A stretch of 64,000 nt of DNA from Paenibacillus antri (GTDB taxonomy: Bacteria > Bacillota > Bacilli > Paenibacillales > YIM-B00363): assembly GCF_005765165.1 (NCBI RefSeq), contig NZ_VCIW01000003.1, positions 310,001-374,000 on the forward strand, given 5' to 3'. A model generated the notes under the pieces. That model did not search any database, was not told the DNA's origin, and was given only the letters and a program-made list of their open reading frames with translations. Position 1 is the stretch's first letter. Each line of letters opens with the position of its first letter. Shown piece after piece: positions 33,348 through 43,650 of the stretch. Position numbers and translations under genes: made by a program.

Positions 33348-35336
33348 ATGGCCGATCAAATCGATCTGTTCGCGGACGCGCCTCAGACGTCGCCCGAGAC
33401 TTCGGGGTACGACGCGGACGATATACAAGTACTGGAAGGCTTAACCGCGGTTCGGAAGCGGCCGGGGATGTACATCGGCAGTACGACGACGTCCGGATTG
33501 CATCACTTGATTTGGGAGATCGTCGATAACGCGGTGGACGAGCATCTGGCGAAGTTCGCGAACCGGATCGCGGTAACGATCCATAAGAACAACTCGGTCA
33601 CCGTCGAAGACAACGGGCGCGGCATTCCGACGGGCATGCATAAAACCGGCGTGCCGACGCCGCAAGTCGTCTATACCGTGCTTCATGCCGGAGGCAAGTT
33701 CGGCGGCGGCGGTTACAAGAAATCCGGCGGTCTGCACGGCGTCGGCGCTTCGGTGACGAACGCGCTGTCCGAATGGCTCGAAGTGGAAATCCATCGCGAC
33801 GGGAAAATTCATAAGATGCGGTTCGAATATTGGGTCGACCCGGACGGCAAAGAACACGTCGGGGAGCCCGTCACCGGTCTCGAAGTCGTCGGGACGACGA
33901 GACGAACCGGCACGAAGGTTACGTTCAAGCCGGACGCGCGCGTGTTCCACGGCAACGTGACGATCAACTACGATACATTGTCCGAGCGGCTGCAGGAGCT
34001 GGCGTTCCTTAACTCCGGCCTGAAGATTTACTTGAAGGACGAACGCTCCGGCAACGAAGTCACGTACGAGTATGCGGGCGGCGCGAGCGAGTTCGTTCGC
34101 TATTTGAACGACGATAAGACCGTGCTGCACGAATGCATTCATTTTTCCGGCGAGAAGGACGATATCGAGGTCGAAGTCGCGTTCCAATACAACGACGGCT
34201 ATACCGAGACGATCGCGTCGTTCGTCAATTCGATTCCGACGCGGGGCGGCGGTACGCACGAAACCGGTTTTAAGACGGCGTACACGCGCATCATGAACGA
34301 ATACGCTCGGAAGACCGGATTGCTGAAGGAAAAGGAAAAGAACCTTGAGGGCAACGATCTTCGCGAGGGCATGATGTGCGTCATCAACGTGAAGATGGGC
34401 GAGGTCGAATTCGTCGGTCAGACGAAAGATCAGCTCGGCAGCGCATCGGCGCGCGGCGCGGTCGACTCGATCGTCGCGGACAAGCTCGCCGTGTTCGTCG
34501 AGGAAAATCCGCAGGTCGGACAGATGCTCGTGAAGAAAGCGGTGCAGGCGGCGAAAGCGCGGGAAGCGGCGCGGAAAGCGCGGGAGGACGTTCGAAGCGG
34601 CAAGAAGGGCAAAGGCGAAGGCACCAACTTCGGCGGCAAGCTGACGCCCGCGCAATCGAAGGACCGCATGCGCAACGAGCTGTTCATCGTCGAAGGGGAC
34701 TCCGCCGGCGGCTCCGCGAAGCAAGGGCGCGACTCGCGCCATCAGGCGATTCTGCCGCTTCGCGGAAAGCCGATGAATCCGGAGAAAGCGAAACTCGGCG
34801 ACATCATGAAGAACGAAGAGTATCGCATGATCATCGCCGCCATCGGCGCAGGCGTCGGCTCCGAAGTGGAGCCCGAGGAAGCGAATTACGGCAAAATCAT
34901 TATCATGACCGATGCCGATACGGACGGCGCGCATATCCAAGTGCTGCTGCTGACGTTCTTCTATCGGTACATGAAGCCGTTGATCGACGAGGGCATGATA
35001 TATATCGCGCGTCCGCCGCTGTACAAGGTAACCCGGAAGGGCGGCCGCGGCGAAACGAAGATGAAATACGTCTACTCCGACGAGGAGCTCGCCAGCGCAT
35101 CCAAGGAGATGGGCGGGAAAAACATCGAGCTGCAGCGCTACAAGGGTCTCGGCGAGATGAATCCGGAGCAGCTCTGGGAGACGACGATGGATCCCGAGTC
35201 TCGCGTGCTGTACAGGGTATTGATCGAAGACGCCGCGAAGGCGGAACGCCGCGTGTCGACGCTCATGGGCGACAAGGTCGACCCGCGGAAGCGTTGGATT
35301 ATCGAAAACGTGGACTTTACGGAGTATGAAGAATAG
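33348..35336 (+). CDS. parE: DNA topoisomerase IV subunit B
   Basis: 662 aa type IIA topoisomerase ATPase subunit. The GHKL ATPase has EIVDNAVDEHLAKF, VEDNGRGIPTGMHKT and GGKFGGGGYKKSGGLHGVGAS. The TOPRIM domain has FIVEGDSAGGSAKQG, IIIMTDADTDGAHIQ and the C-terminal KGLGEMNPEQLWETTM. Subunit B alone cannot separate GyrB from ParE with certainty; the directly adjacent subunit A in the order B-A away from recF-like genes and the N-terminal FADAP..YDADDIQVLEGL favour ParE. parC follows after 26 bp. Confidence 0.9.
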   Translation: MADQIDLFADAPQTSPETSGYDADDIQVLEGLTAVRKRPGMYIGSTTTSGLHHLIWEIVDNAVDEHLAKFANRIAVTIHKNNSVTVEDNGRGIPTGMHKTGVPTPQVVYTVLHAGGKFGGGGYKKSGGLHGVGASVTNALSEWLEVEIHRDGKIHKMRFEYWVDPDGKEHVGEPVTGLEVVGTTRRTGTKVTFKPDARVFHGNVTINYDTLSERLQELAFLNSGLKIYLKDERSGNEVTYEYAGGASEFVRYLNDDKTVLHECIHFSGEKDDIEVEVAFQYNDGYTETIASFVNSIPTRGGGTHETGFKTAYTRIMNEYARKTGLLKEKEKNLEGNDLREGMMCVINVKMGEVEFVGQTKDQLGSASARGAVDSIVADKLAVFVEENPQVGQMLVKKAVQAAKAREAARKAREDVRSGKKGKGEGTNFGGKLTPAQSKDRMRNELFIVEGDSAGGSAKQGRDSRHQAILPLRGKPMNPEKAKLGDIMKNEEYRMIIAAIGAGVGSEVEPEEANYGKIIIMTDADTDGAHIQVLLLTFFYRYMKPLIDEGMIYIARPPLYKVTRKGGRGETKMKYVYSDEELASASKEMGGKNIELQRYKGLGEMNPEQLWETTMDPESRVLYRVLIEDAAKAERRVSTLMGDKVDPRKRWIIENVDFTEYEE

Positions 35337-35362
35337 ATCAGCTTAGGACAGGGTGATAGCCG

Positions 35363-37810
35363 ATGGGTACGTTGGAACAATTTATGCCGGTTGTAATGGA
35401 AGAGGTGGTCGGCGAACGATTCGGGCGCTACTCGAAGTATATTATTCAGGATCGCGCGATTCCCGACGTGCGCGACGGGCTCAAGCCCGTGCAACGGCGT
35501 ATATTGTACGCGATGTACGAAGCCGGAAATACGCCGGACAAGCCGTACCGCAAATCCGCGAAGACGGTCGGCGACGTCATGGGCAACTATCATCCGCACG
35601 GCGACAGCTCCATCTACGAGGGAATGGTGCGCATGGCCCAGCCTTGGAAGATGGCGCATCCGCTGGTCGACGGCCATGGCAACTGGGGATCGATGGACGA
35701 CGACCCGGCCGCCGCGATGCGGTATACGGAGGCGCGTCTGTCGAAGATCGCGTTGGAGCTGCTGCGCGATATCGAGAAGCGTACCGTCCAGTTCCGGGAC
35801 AACTTCGACAACACGACGAAGGAGCCGGCGGTGCTGCCTTCCCGGTACCCGAACCTGCTCGTCAACGGCGTCAGCGGCATCTCCGCGGGCTTCGCGACCG
35901 AAATTCCGACGCATAACCTTCGCGAGGTCATCGACGCTTGCATTAAGGTCATCGAGGATCCGTTCGCGACCGTCGAGGATCTCATGGGCATCGTCCGAGG
36001 GCCGGACTTCCCGACCGGCGGAACCGTCATGGGCACCGACGGCATCCGAGAGGCCTATAACACGGGTCGGGGCCGCGTCTTCATCCGCAGCCGCACGGCG
36101 ATCGAGGATTTGCGCGGAGGGAAGCAGCAGATCGTCATTACGGAAATTCCGTACGGCGTCGTAAAGTCGAAGCTCGTGACGGCCATGGAGACGATTCGGA
36201 TCGAGAAGAAGGTCGAAGGCATCGCGGAAGTGCGCGACGAGAGCGGCCGCAATGGCCTCCGCATCGTCGTGGAGCTGAAGAAGGACGCCGACGCGCAAGG
36301 CATCTTAACGTACTTGCTGAAGAAAACGGACCTTCAGATCGCTTACAATTTCAATATGGTCGCGATCGTCAACAAGACGCCGAAGCAGCTGGGACTGAAG
36401 GAGATGCTCGTCGCTTACGTCGAGCATCAGAAAGACGTCGTGACGCGCCGTTCCCGGCACGATCTGGAGAAGGCGGAAGACCGCGCTCACGTGTTGGAGG
36501 GGCTCGCGAAGGCGCTCGACATCTTGGACGAGGTCGTCGCGACGATCCGCCGCTCGAAAAACCGGCAAGACGCGCAAAACAACTTAATCGCGGAATACGG
36601 CTTTACCGAACGCCAATCGGACGCGATCCTGACCTTGCAATTATACCGACTTACGAATCTTGAGATTACTTCGATCGAGAAAGAGCTCGACGAGGTTCGC
36701 AAGCTCATCGCGCATCTGCGCGGCATTCTCGGCAGCGAGATGAAGCTGCTCGGCGTCATCAAGAAGGAGCTGCTCGAAATTCGGGCGCAGTTCGGCATCG
36801 ACCGCCGTTCCGAAATTCAAGACGAAATCGAAGAGCTGAAGGTGTCGCTCGAGGTCATGGTTACGCCGGAGGACGTGTTGGTGACGCTTTCCGACGAAGG
36901 GTACATCAAGCGGACGAGCAAGCTGTCGTTCACGCGCTCTGGCGGCGAGATCGAGAAGACGGGGCTGAAGGAAGGCGACTTCGTTCGCGAGCTGCTCGAA
37001 GTGAACACGATCGACAATCTGCTCCTGTTCACCGACAAGGGCCAATACTTCGTGCTCCCGGTACACGCGGTGCCGGAGTACAAGTGGAAGGATAACGGCA
37101 CGGCGTTAGTGAACGTCGTGCCGATCGCGAAGGAAGATCGAGTCGTCGCGGTCATCCCGGTGAAGGACATGCAAGAGGTCGGCCGTACGCTTCTGTTCGC
37201 GACAAAACGAGGGCAAATCAAACGGTCGGAGCTGAAGGAGTACGCCACGAACCGGACGACGGCGATCGCGGCCGTCAAGCTCGCCGAAGGCGACGAAGTG
37301 ATCGCCGTATGGCTCGACACGCCGGCTTCGACGGACGTTCTCGTCGTAACGAAGCTGGGACAGAGCATCCGCTTCTCGGGGCAAGAAGTAAATACGATGG
37401 GCCGGGTCGCGGCGGGCGTCCGGGCTATCGCGCTGCGGGAAGGCGACGAAGTCGTAGCGGCCCTGCCGGTACGGGGAGACGAAGGCGAAGTGCTCGTGCT
37501 TTCCGACCTTGGGTATGCGAAGCGCTCGCTCTTAGCCGACTACAACGTGCAGGGACGCGGCGGGAAGGGCATCGCGACGTTCGAGTTCAAGGAAGGCAAG
37601 CGCGTGAAGCCGAACGGCAACGGCTTGATCTGTGCCGTATACGTTCGCGAATCCGCCGGCTTCGTCGCCGTGACGAAGGCGGGCAAGACGAGCGGCTTCT
37701 CTTCGGAGTCGGTGCCGATCTCGGATTTGCGCGCGACCGGATCTTCGGTCGTCCCGGTGGACAAGGGCGATGAGGTCGTCGCGTTGGTTTCGTTGAAAAT
37801 CGAAGGATAA
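35363..37810 (+). CDS. parC: DNA topoisomerase IV subunit A
   Basis: 815 aa. The winged helix and tower carry the active-site Tyr121 (MRYTEARL). The quinolone-resistance region reads [20 protein letters not shown] with Ser rather than a resistance substitution. A coiled coil spans about 380-480 ([20 protein letters not shown]). The C-terminal beta-propeller covers about residues 500-815. Together with ParE it decatenates daughter chromosomes. The propeller contains NVQGRGGKG, close to the GyrA-box Q-R-R-G-G-K-G. A gyrase A identity is therefore the alternative, though the parE-parC pairing argues against it. Confidence 0.88.
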   Translation: MGTLEQFMPVVMEEVVGERFGRYSKYIIQDRAIPDVRDGLKPVQRRILYAMYEAGNTPDKPYRKSAKTVGDVMGNYHPHGDSSIYEGMVRMAQPWKMAHPLVDGHGNWGSMDDDPAAAMRYTEARLSKIALELLRDIEKRTVQFRDNFDNTTKEPAVLPSRYPNLLVNGVSGISAGFATEIPTHNLREVIDACIKVIEDPFATVEDLMGIVRGPDFPTGGTVMGTDGIREAYNTGRGRVFIRSRTAIEDLRGGKQQIVITEIPYGVVKSKLVTAMETIRIEKKVEGIAEVRDESGRNGLRIVVELKKDADAQGILTYLLKKTDLQIAYNFNMVAIVNKTPKQLGLKEMLVAYVEHQKDVVTRRSRHDLEKAEDRAHVLEGLAKALDILDEVVATIRRSKNRQDAQNNLIAEYGFTERQSDAILTLQLYRLTNLEITSIEKELDEVRKLIAHLRGILGSEMKLLGVIKKELLEIRAQFGIDRRSEIQDEIEELKVSLEVMVTPEDVLVTLSDEGYIKRTSKLSFTRSGGEIEKTGLKEGDFVRELLEVNTIDNLLLFTDKGQYFVLPVHAVPEYKWKDNGTALVNVVPIAKEDRVVAVIPVKDMQEVGRTLLFATKRGQIKRSELKEYATNRTTAIAAVKLAEGDEVIAVWLDTPASTDVLVVTKLGQSIRFSGQEVNTMGRVAAGVRAIALREGDEVVAALPVRGDEGEVLVLSDLGYAKRSLLADYNVQGRGGKGIATFEFKEGKRVKPNGNGLICAVYVRESAGFVAVTKAGKTSGFSSESVPISDLRATGSSVVPVDKGDEVVALVSLKIEG

Positions 37811-37823
37811 ACGGATTAGGGAG

Positions 37824-37858
37824 TCCCGCGGCCGGTGTCGGCCACGGGATTTTCGTTT
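37824..37858 (+). terminator. Terminator of parEC
   Basis: TCCCGCGGCCG pairs with CGGCCACGGGA (one mismatch) around a GTGT loop, then TTTTCGTTT. Confidence 0.8.
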
Positions 37859-38338
37859 AGTCTAAGGTATTGTTGGCCACTACCGCGCCTCGGCAGAGGA
37901 GCGAACGGAGCAAGAAAGAGGCTGGCTCGAGGAAAGCGTAGATCGTCCTGGCAGAAGAGATAGCGTCAATTATTGCGTTATTTGCTGGGATAAGCGCAAA
38001 TATGGCGTTATCGGCGGCTGCTGTCGGCATGATCGAGTCGATGCGGAGTCGGTGCGGAGAGTGGCGGCGAATGCGGGCCGGCGATAGCAGGATAATAGCG
38101 TTATGCGGCGGGGGCAGGACATATGCCGGGTCGGAAGTACTATTTTCTTAAGAATGTTTCGCCATGCTTCGGAAGAGTGACGGCAACCGCGTGCGACGCG
38201 TGTTGAAAGCTGTCGTTTGCGGTCGCCATCATGCGAGATTTATCGATTAATGTCTTAAAATATTAAAGAGCTAAAGCTTTCGCTCTCCCTCGGACAGTGC
38301 TATACTTTGGATAAATTAACCGAATGGGGGACGAGGTC
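37859..38338. other. 480 bp intergenic region with dispersed palindromes and MarR promoter
   Basis: No gene is visible. The left two thirds hold palindromic elements (listed separately). A -10-like TATACT at 38301-38306 with a poor -35 lies about 33 bp before the MarR start; its surroundings (AATGTCTTAAAATATTAAAG) are AT-rich. Confidence 0.5.
37961..38110. repeat. Dispersed ATAAGCGC-type palindromes
   Basis: TAAGCGCAAATATGGCGTTA (37991-38010) is an imperfect palindrome built exactly like those of the array at 7198-8440 (TAAGCGC, about 6 nt, GCGnTTA). It is preceded by a second palindrome TAGCGTCAATTATTGCGTTA (37961-37980). A half site ATAGCGTTAT lies near 38095-38104. They look like single copies of a dispersed repeat family, not of a gene. 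Confidence 0.7.
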
Positions 38339-38764
38339 ATGTATACGAACGAGTTTGCCAAGCTATGGTTCAAACTCACGAAGGATTTGCGGATCCATAT
38401 GGAGACGCAGCTTGCGCCGACGTTGACCGAAAGCCAATTAAACGTTCTCGAGTACGTGCTTGCCGCGGATCGCATGAAACCCTCCGACTTGATCCATTAC
38501 CTTGCGACGACGCCGGCCGCCGTTACGACGTTGCTCGATCGGATGGAGAAGAACGAGCTGATCGAACGCGTCCGCGACGACCGCGACCGCCGCATCGTCT
38601 GGATCCACGTCACCCCGAAGGGGATCGAGGAAGCCAAGCGAGGGACGGAAATCCGGGAAAGCTTCCTGACCGAATACTTGAGCCGGATCTCCGCGCACAA
38701 TCAACAACTCTTGGTTTATCTGTTAGGGAAAATCACGAATATCGAGCATCAACGGATTTCGTAA
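38339..38764 (+). CDS. MarR-family transcriptional regulator
   Basis: 141 aa. The winged helix is clear: LTESQLNVLEYVLAADRMKP, then SDLIHYLATTPAAVTTLLDRMEKNELIERVRDDRDRRIVWIHVTPKG (about residues 33-97), with the Asp-Arg-Arg wing. Flanking helices form the dimer interface. ATG 38339 follows GGGGGACGAGG; an in-frame ATG at 38324 has no ribosome site. It stands alone and converges with the CapA-like gene (4 bp between stops), so its targets cannot be read from context. Confidence 0.88.
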   Translation: MYTNEFAKLWFKLTKDLRIHMETQLAPTLTESQLNVLEYVLAADRMKPSDLIHYLATTPAAVTTLLDRMEKNELIERVRDDRDRRIVWIHVTPKGIEEAKRGTEIRESFLTEYLSRISAHNQQLLVYLLGKITNIEHQRIS

Positions 38765-38768
38765 CTCG

Positions 38769-40043
38769 TCATTCCTTTTCCGCGGCCGGGGCTTGTCCCG
38801 TTCCCGCGGCTGCCGCAAGCTTGTCCAGGTGCCCGTTCATCTCTTCGGATTTCGCGATCAACGTGGATATCATGCGAGGCGTCAATAGCGGATCGCCGCT
38901 CTCCAAGGTTACTTCATCCAGCGACAATACACGGTAGCGCGTCTTGCCTCCGTCTACATATTTATGGACCCAGGTCGGAATCGCATCGACTTCCGCGACG
39001 GTCGTTACGGCGGCGCCGTCCGCTTGGTACGTTTTCCGAAACGTGACCTTGAGGACGGCGCCGTATTCTTTGTAATCGCCGAACTGGTTGGACACGAAGT
39101 TGCCGAGAGAATACATGATGATGCCTTCGCGGGACGTGCCGTCGGGATTGTCGACCCGATATCGTTCGTACGGCTGTACGACGTGCGGATGGTGGCCGAT
39201 GACGAGATCCGCGCCCGATTCGATCGCAAGCCGCGCAAGCCGCCGTTGTTCGTCGTTCGGTTCGCGTTGGTACTCGTTGCCGAAATGCAAAGATACGCTT
39301 ACGAAGTCCGCGCCGGCCGTCCGCGCCCGGTCGATATCCGCCGCGATTCGGGCGTCGTCGATCAGGTTGACGGCGAACGGCTTGTCCTTCGGAATCGGGA
39401 TGCCGTTCGTGCCGTACGTGTACGACAGGAACGCGCCGGCGACGCCGTTCTTCCCGACGATCGCGAGGGCGTCGGCTTCCTCCTGCGTCTCCGCCGTTCC
39501 GACCGGGACGATCCCGCGTTCGCGCAGCGTCTTGAGCGTCGCGGCGAGACCCTTGAAGCCTTGATCGAGCGAGTGGTTGTTCGCCGTCGAGACGACGTCG
39601 AAGCCGGCGTCGACGAGCGCATCCGCCAACGCGACGGGCGCGTTGAACATCGGGTAGCCGGGGAAGCCCCGGTCGTCTCCGGCGATCGGCGTCTCCAAAT
39701 TCGCGACGGCCCAATCCGCTCCCTCGAAGAGGGAGCGAAGCGGCGCGAAAAATCCGGAAAAATCGTACGTATCCGTCTCCTTGTCATAGGCGCCGGGAAG
39801 CATCGGCTTATGCATCATGACGTCGCCGATCGCCACCAACGTCGCTTCCACGGGAGGCGGGGGCGGAGGCGGTTCGACAGGTTCCTGCTCGGGCGCCGGC
39901 GCGGCGGCGCCGTCCGAGCCGCTCTCGGCGACGGGAGCCTGCTCCTGCTCGGGCGCCGGCTCCGCCGGGGCCGCGGACTCGCAGCCCGCGGCGAAAAGCA
40001 GGGAAGCGGCCGCGAGGAGCGCCGCGAGGCGCATCGCAGCCAC
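38769..40043 (-). CDS. CapA-family lipoprotein (metallophosphoesterase-like)
   Basis: 424 aa. A signal peptide with lipobox Cys21 (SLLFAAGC) is followed by a 45-residue linker rich in Pro, Glu and Ala that contains seven consecutive prolines. The CapA/PGA_cap domain starts at about residue 68: VAIGDVMMHKPM, WAVANLETPIAG, VVSTANNHSLDQG and LVIGHHPHVVQPYE, the metal-ligand motifs of this family. Members include poly-gamma-glutamate synthesis protein CapA, but no capB/capC is nearby, so a capsule role is not supported. Translation may begin at GTG 40043, directly after the upstream stop, or at ATG 40034. It is co-transcribed with the methyltransferase gene. Confidence 0.85.
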   Translation of the reverse strand: MAAMRLAALLAAASLLFAAGCESAAPAEPAPEQEQAPVAESGSDGAAAPAPEQEPVEPPPPPPPVEATLVAIGDVMMHKPMLPGAYDKETDTYDFSGFFAPLRSLFEGADWAVANLETPIAGDDRGFPGYPMFNAPVALADALVDAGFDVVSTANNHSLDQGFKGLAATLKTLRERGIVPVGTAETQEEADALAIVGKNGVAGAFLSYTYGTNGIPIPKDKPFAVNLIDDARIAADIDRARTAGADFVSVSLHFGNEYQREPNDEQRRLARLAIESGADLVIGHHPHVVQPYERYRVDNPDGTSREGIIMYSLGNFVSNQFGDYKEYGAVLKVTFRKTYQADGAAVTTVAEVDAIPTWVHKYVDGGKTRYRVLSLDEVTLESGDPLLTPRMISTLIAKSEEMNGHLDKLAAAAGTGQAPAAEKE

Positions 40044-40910
40044 TTACGCTTCTTCCCAGCGGCACAGGATGCCCGCGGGAAGCACCATATCTTTGGAAGT
40101 GATCGGGAGCCCGATCTCGCCGCTCGTAATTCGGCCGCCGTATTTATCGGCGAGCGATATTCGAGCGATGTTGCCGAGCACGGTCGGAGAGATGCCCGTC
40201 GTATACGAGTTGATCAGGAAAAACAGCGGATTGTCCGACAGGATCGTCGTGCAAAGCTGAATGAACGGATACAAGCTCTCTTCGAGCTTCCACACTTCGC
40301 CGCCGGTGCCGCGTCCGTACGACGGCGGATCCATGATGATGCCGTCGTATTTGTTGCCGCGCCGCTGCTCGCGCTGAACGAACTTGAATACGTCGTCGGT
40401 AATGAAGCGGACCGGCCGCTCGGCGAGGCCGGACAGCTCGAGGTTTTCCTTCGCCCAGAGCACCATGCCCTTGGCCGCGTCGACGTGGCATACTTCGGCG
40501 CCGGCCGCCGCGGCGGCCACGGTAGCGCCGCCTGTATAGGCGAACAAGTTCAGTACGCGGATGGGACGGCCCGCGCCGCGGATCTTGTCCATCATCCAGG
40601 ACCAGTTCGCCGCTTGCTCGGGGAACAGTCCGGTGTGCTTGAAGTTCGTCGGCCGGATGTAAAATTTCAGGTCGCGGTACCCGATCGTCCATCGGTCCGG
40701 AAGCTTCGTCTTGTATTCCCACTGTCCGCCGCCCGAGGAGCTGCGGTGGTAGTGGCCGGCGACCGAACGCCAAAGCTCGTTCTCGTTCTCGAGCGGCCAT
40801 ATGATTTGGGGATCCGGGCGCCGCAAGACGACGTGCCCCCAGCGTTCCAATCGCTCGCCGCCTCCGGCGTCGATTAATTCGTAATCTTGCCAATCTTTCG
40901 CAACAAACAT
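40044..40910 (-). CDS. Class I SAM-dependent methyltransferase (RlmI/YccW-like, rRNA type)
   Basis: 288 aa. The Rossmann SAM-binding motif is VLNLFAYTGGATVAAAAAGA (about residues 120-139), the acidic loop is VDAAKGMVLWAKEN, and the catalytic motif IV is IIMDPPSYGRG (about 195). The N-terminal region (YRDLKFYIRPTNFKHTGLFPEQAANW) matches the RlmI-like family, which methylates 23S rRNA; there is no PUA domain at the N-terminus. AAGGAG lies 10 nt before the ATG. The stop abuts the next gene's GTG. Confidence 0.85.
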   Translation of the reverse strand: MFVAKDWQDYELIDAGGGERLERWGHVVLRRPDPQIIWPLENENELWRSVAGHYHRSSSGGGQWEYKTKLPDRWTIGYRDLKFYIRPTNFKHTGLFPEQAANWSWMMDKIRGAGRPIRVLNLFAYTGGATVAAAAAGAEVCHVDAAKGMVLWAKENLELSGLAERPVRFITDDVFKFVQREQRRGNKYDGIIMDPPSYGRGTGGEVWKLEESLYPFIQLCTTILSDNPLFFLINSYTTGISPTVLGNIARISLADKYGGRITSGEIGLPITSKDMVLPAGILCRWEEA

Positions 40911-41030
40911 CGTCGTTTTTCTCCTTACCTGTTGAAAGTTTTTGCCTTATCTCTTATCTTGGATGAAAGAAGCTTATCCGTTTATTGTACACACATGTTT
41001 CCATCCAATCAAAAGACGAGGAGAAAGACG

Positions 41031-41684
41031 ATGACTGTACCTATTACCCGCATCCCGATTCGGCGGAAAGCCGGCCCCGGACGCCTGCTCCTCTTGACGG
41101 CGCTGTTCCTTGCGATCTTCTTCTCGATCGGCGCCGCTCTCGAATCTTCCGGCGTCAAGGCGTTCGATACGTCGATTCACGACGCGACCCGAAGCCTCAA
41201 GGGATCCGCGGCGGACGCGGTCGCCCGCGCCTTCGACGCGGCAGGCTCGACCGTCGGCTTCGCGGCGATCACGCTGCTGCTCGCCGGCGTATTTCTCGCC
41301 CTTCGGCGCGGCTGGGACGCCGTGCTGACGGCCGCGGCGACGGTAGGCGCTTGGGGGCTGAACACGATCGCGAAGCATGTATACGATCGTCCGCGGCCCG
41401 AGCTCGAGGCGTTGTTCACGGCCGACGGGTTCGGTTATCCGAGCGGCAACGCTACGATCGGCGCCGCGTTGGTCGGCTTCGCGGCCATAGCGTTCCTGTC
41501 GGAGGCGAGGACGCCGGGGGCGAAGACGGCGATCGCGATCGCTGCGGCCGCGCTCGTTCTGCTGTTCGGCGCGACGCGCATTTACGCGGGCGTGCATTAC
41601 CCCACGGACATTATCGGTGGATATGCATTAGGATTTGCATATTTGACGGTCCTGGCGGTCCTTCGCCGGAGACTGCTATCGTAA
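41031..41684 (+). CDS. PAP2-family membrane phosphatase
   Basis: 217 aa with about five membrane helices. PAP2 motif 1 is KHVYDRPRP (about residue 115) and motif 3 is RIYAGVHYPTDIIGGY (about 184-199) with the nucleophile His. Motif 2 reads PSGNATIG, with Asn140 where PSGH normally has its catalytic His. The family dephosphorylates undecaprenyl pyrophosphate or lipid phosphates. ATG 41031 with GAGGAG 7 nt upstream is the start; longer frames to 40887 overlap the divergent gene. glgB follows after 40 bp. Confidence 0.88.
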   Translation: MTVPITRIPIRRKAGPGRLLLLTALFLAIFFSIGAALESSGVKAFDTSIHDATRSLKGSAADAVARAFDAAGSTVGFAAITLLLAGVFLALRRGWDAVLTAAATVGAWGLNTIAKHVYDRPRPELEALFTADGFGYPSGNATIGAALVGFAAIAFLSEARTPGAKTAIAIAAAALVLLFGATRIYAGVHYPTDIIGGYALGFAYLTVLAVLRRRLLS

Positions 41685-41724
41685 GGCAGGGCAACACACT
41701 CTCAAACGGGAGGAACCTGAATCG

Positions 41725-43650
41725 ATGAGCGTACGATCCCTTAGCGACCACGACTTGTTTTTGTTTCACGAGGGCACGCTCCACCGCAGCTACCTCACTT
41801 TTGGCGCGCATCCGGCGACGTCCGACGACGGGATCGACGGCGTTCGCTTCGCCGTCTGGGCGCCGCGCGCCGAAGCCGTCTCCGTCGTCGGCGACTTCAA
41901 CGGCTGGGACTCGGCGGCGAATCCGCTCGAGAAAGTTTCGCACGGCGTGTGGGCCGGCTTCGTTCCGCGCGTCGGAGAAGGAACGGTCTATAAGTATGCC
42001 GTCCGATCGACGGACGGACAATGGAAGTTCAAGGCGGATCCTTATGCGTTCTATGCCGAATTGCGCCCGAAATCCGCATCGATCGTGTACGACTTGACGG
42101 GCTACCGATGGAAGGACGCGCTCTTCCGTAAAGGCAAGGAGCGATCGCCGCATTACGAACGGCCGATGAACATCTACGAGGCGCATCTCGGCACGTGGAA
42201 GACGAAGCCGGACGGCAGCGCGTTGACGTACGAGGAGCTCGCCGAGGAGCTTGTCGATTACGTCGCCGATCTCGGATACACCCATATCGAGCTGCTGCCG
42301 ATCGCCGAGCATCCGTACGACCGTTCCTGGGGCTACCAAGCGACGGGCTTCTTCGCGGCGACGAGCCGGTTCGGAACGCCGAAGCAGTTCATGGCGTTCG
42401 TCGACCGTTGTCATCAGCGAGGGCTCGGCGTCATTCTCGATTGGGTGCCCGGCCACTTCGGCAAGGACGACCACGGCCTCCGCCGCTTCGACGGAACGCC
42501 GACGTTCGAGCCCGAGGACGACCGGCTCGCCGAGAAGCTGGAGTGGGGCACGCTCGCATTCGACTTCGGAAAACCCGAGGTGCGGAGCTTCCTCATCTCC
42601 AACGCGCTCTTCTGGATGGATTTGTTTCACATCGACGGACTTCGGGTCGATGCCGTCGCCAGCATGTTATACCTCAATTTCGGCAAACCTCGAGACCGCC
42701 ACGTATACAATCGCTACGGAGGGGAAGAAAACCTCGAAGCGATCCGATTCCTTAAAGATTTGAACGCCGCCGTCTTCGGGCGGTATCCGCACGCGCTTAT
42801 GATGGCAGAAGATTCGACCGCTTGGCCGCTCGTCACCGCCCCGGTGCACGAAGGCGGGCTCGGCTTTAATTACAAATGGAACATGGGCTGGATGAACGAC
42901 ATGTTGAAATACATGGAGGAAGATCCGCTCCATCGGAAGTACCATCACGAGCGAATCACCTTCTCGTTTTTCTACGCCTTTTCCGAAAATTACGTCCTGC
43001 CGTTCTCCCACGACGAGGTCGTGCACGGCAAAAAATCGCTCCTTGACAAGATGCCGGGCGACTACTGGCAAAAATTCGCGAACCTTAGACTCCTTCTCGC
43101 TTATATGATCGCGCATCCGGGCAAGAAGCTGCTGTTCATGGGCTGCGAGCTCGGGATGTTTTCCGAATGGAAGGATCTCGAACAAGTGGACTGGCACTTG
43201 CTCGACTATCCGATGCATGCCGCGACCCGCGATTTCGTCCGCGAGCTGAACGGATTCTATAAGAAGCAGCCGGCGCTGTGGGAGCAAGACCGCAGCATGG
43301 ACGGCTTCCAGTGGATCTCGCCGCACGACCGGGAGCAGAGCGTCGTCTCGTTCATTCGAAGGGGACGCGACAAGGCGGAATCGTTGATCGTCGTCTGCAA
43401 CTTTACGCCCGTGGTCCGAAGGGACTACCGGATCGGCGTGCCGGAACCCGGCGTCTACCGGGAGCTGTTCAACACCGACGAGGAGCGCTACGGCGGCTCC
43501 GGGGTGTCGACGGGGGGCCGGTTGTCGGCCGAAGGTCTGCCTTGGCACGACCAGGCGTATAGTATAAGCGTCGCTTTGCCGCCGCTCGGCGCCGTGATGC
43601 TGAAGCGTACGGACTCAAACTCTAAAACCAGGAAGGAGCAAGGCGAATGA
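41725..43650 (+). CDS. glgB: 1,4-alpha-glucan branching enzyme
   Basis: 641 aa GH13 enzyme that makes alpha-1,6 branches in glycogen. The N-terminal CBM48 domain carries VVGDFNGWD. The catalytic barrel has [18 protein letters not shown], the nucleophile Asp in [11 protein letters not shown], Glu in MMAEDSTAW and Asp in [10 protein letters not shown]. It is the first gene of a four-gene operon; glgC begins in an ATGA overlap with its stop. GGGAGG is about 9 nt before the ATG. Confidence 0.96.
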   Translation: MSVRSLSDHDLFLFHEGTLHRSYLTFGAHPATSDDGIDGVRFAVWAPRAEAVSVVGDFNGWDSAANPLEKVSHGVWAGFVPRVGEGTVYKYAVRSTDGQWKFKADPYAFYAELRPKSASIVYDLTGYRWKDALFRKGKERSPHYERPMNIYEAHLGTWKTKPDGSALTYEELAEELVDYVADLGYTHIELLPIAEHPYDRSWGYQATGFFAATSRFGTPKQFMAFVDRCHQRGLGVILDWVPGHFGKDDHGLRRFDGTPTFEPEDDRLAEKLEWGTLAFDFGKPEVRSFLISNALFWMDLFHIDGLRVDAVASMLYLNFGKPRDRHVYNRYGGEENLEAIRFLKDLNAAVFGRYPHALMMAEDSTAWPLVTAPVHEGGLGFNYKWNMGWMNDMLKYMEEDPLHRKYHHERITFSFFYAFSENYVLPFSHDEVVHGKKSLLDKMPGDYWQKFANLRLLLAYMIAHPGKKLLFMGCELGMFSEWKDLEQVDWHLLDYPMHAATRDFVRELNGFYKKQPALWEQDRSMDGFQWISPHDREQSVVSFIRRGRDKAESLIVVCNFTPVVRRDYRIGVPEPGVYRELFNTDEERYGGSGVSTGGRLSAEGLPWHDQAYSISVALPPLGAVMLKRTDSNSKTRKEQGE

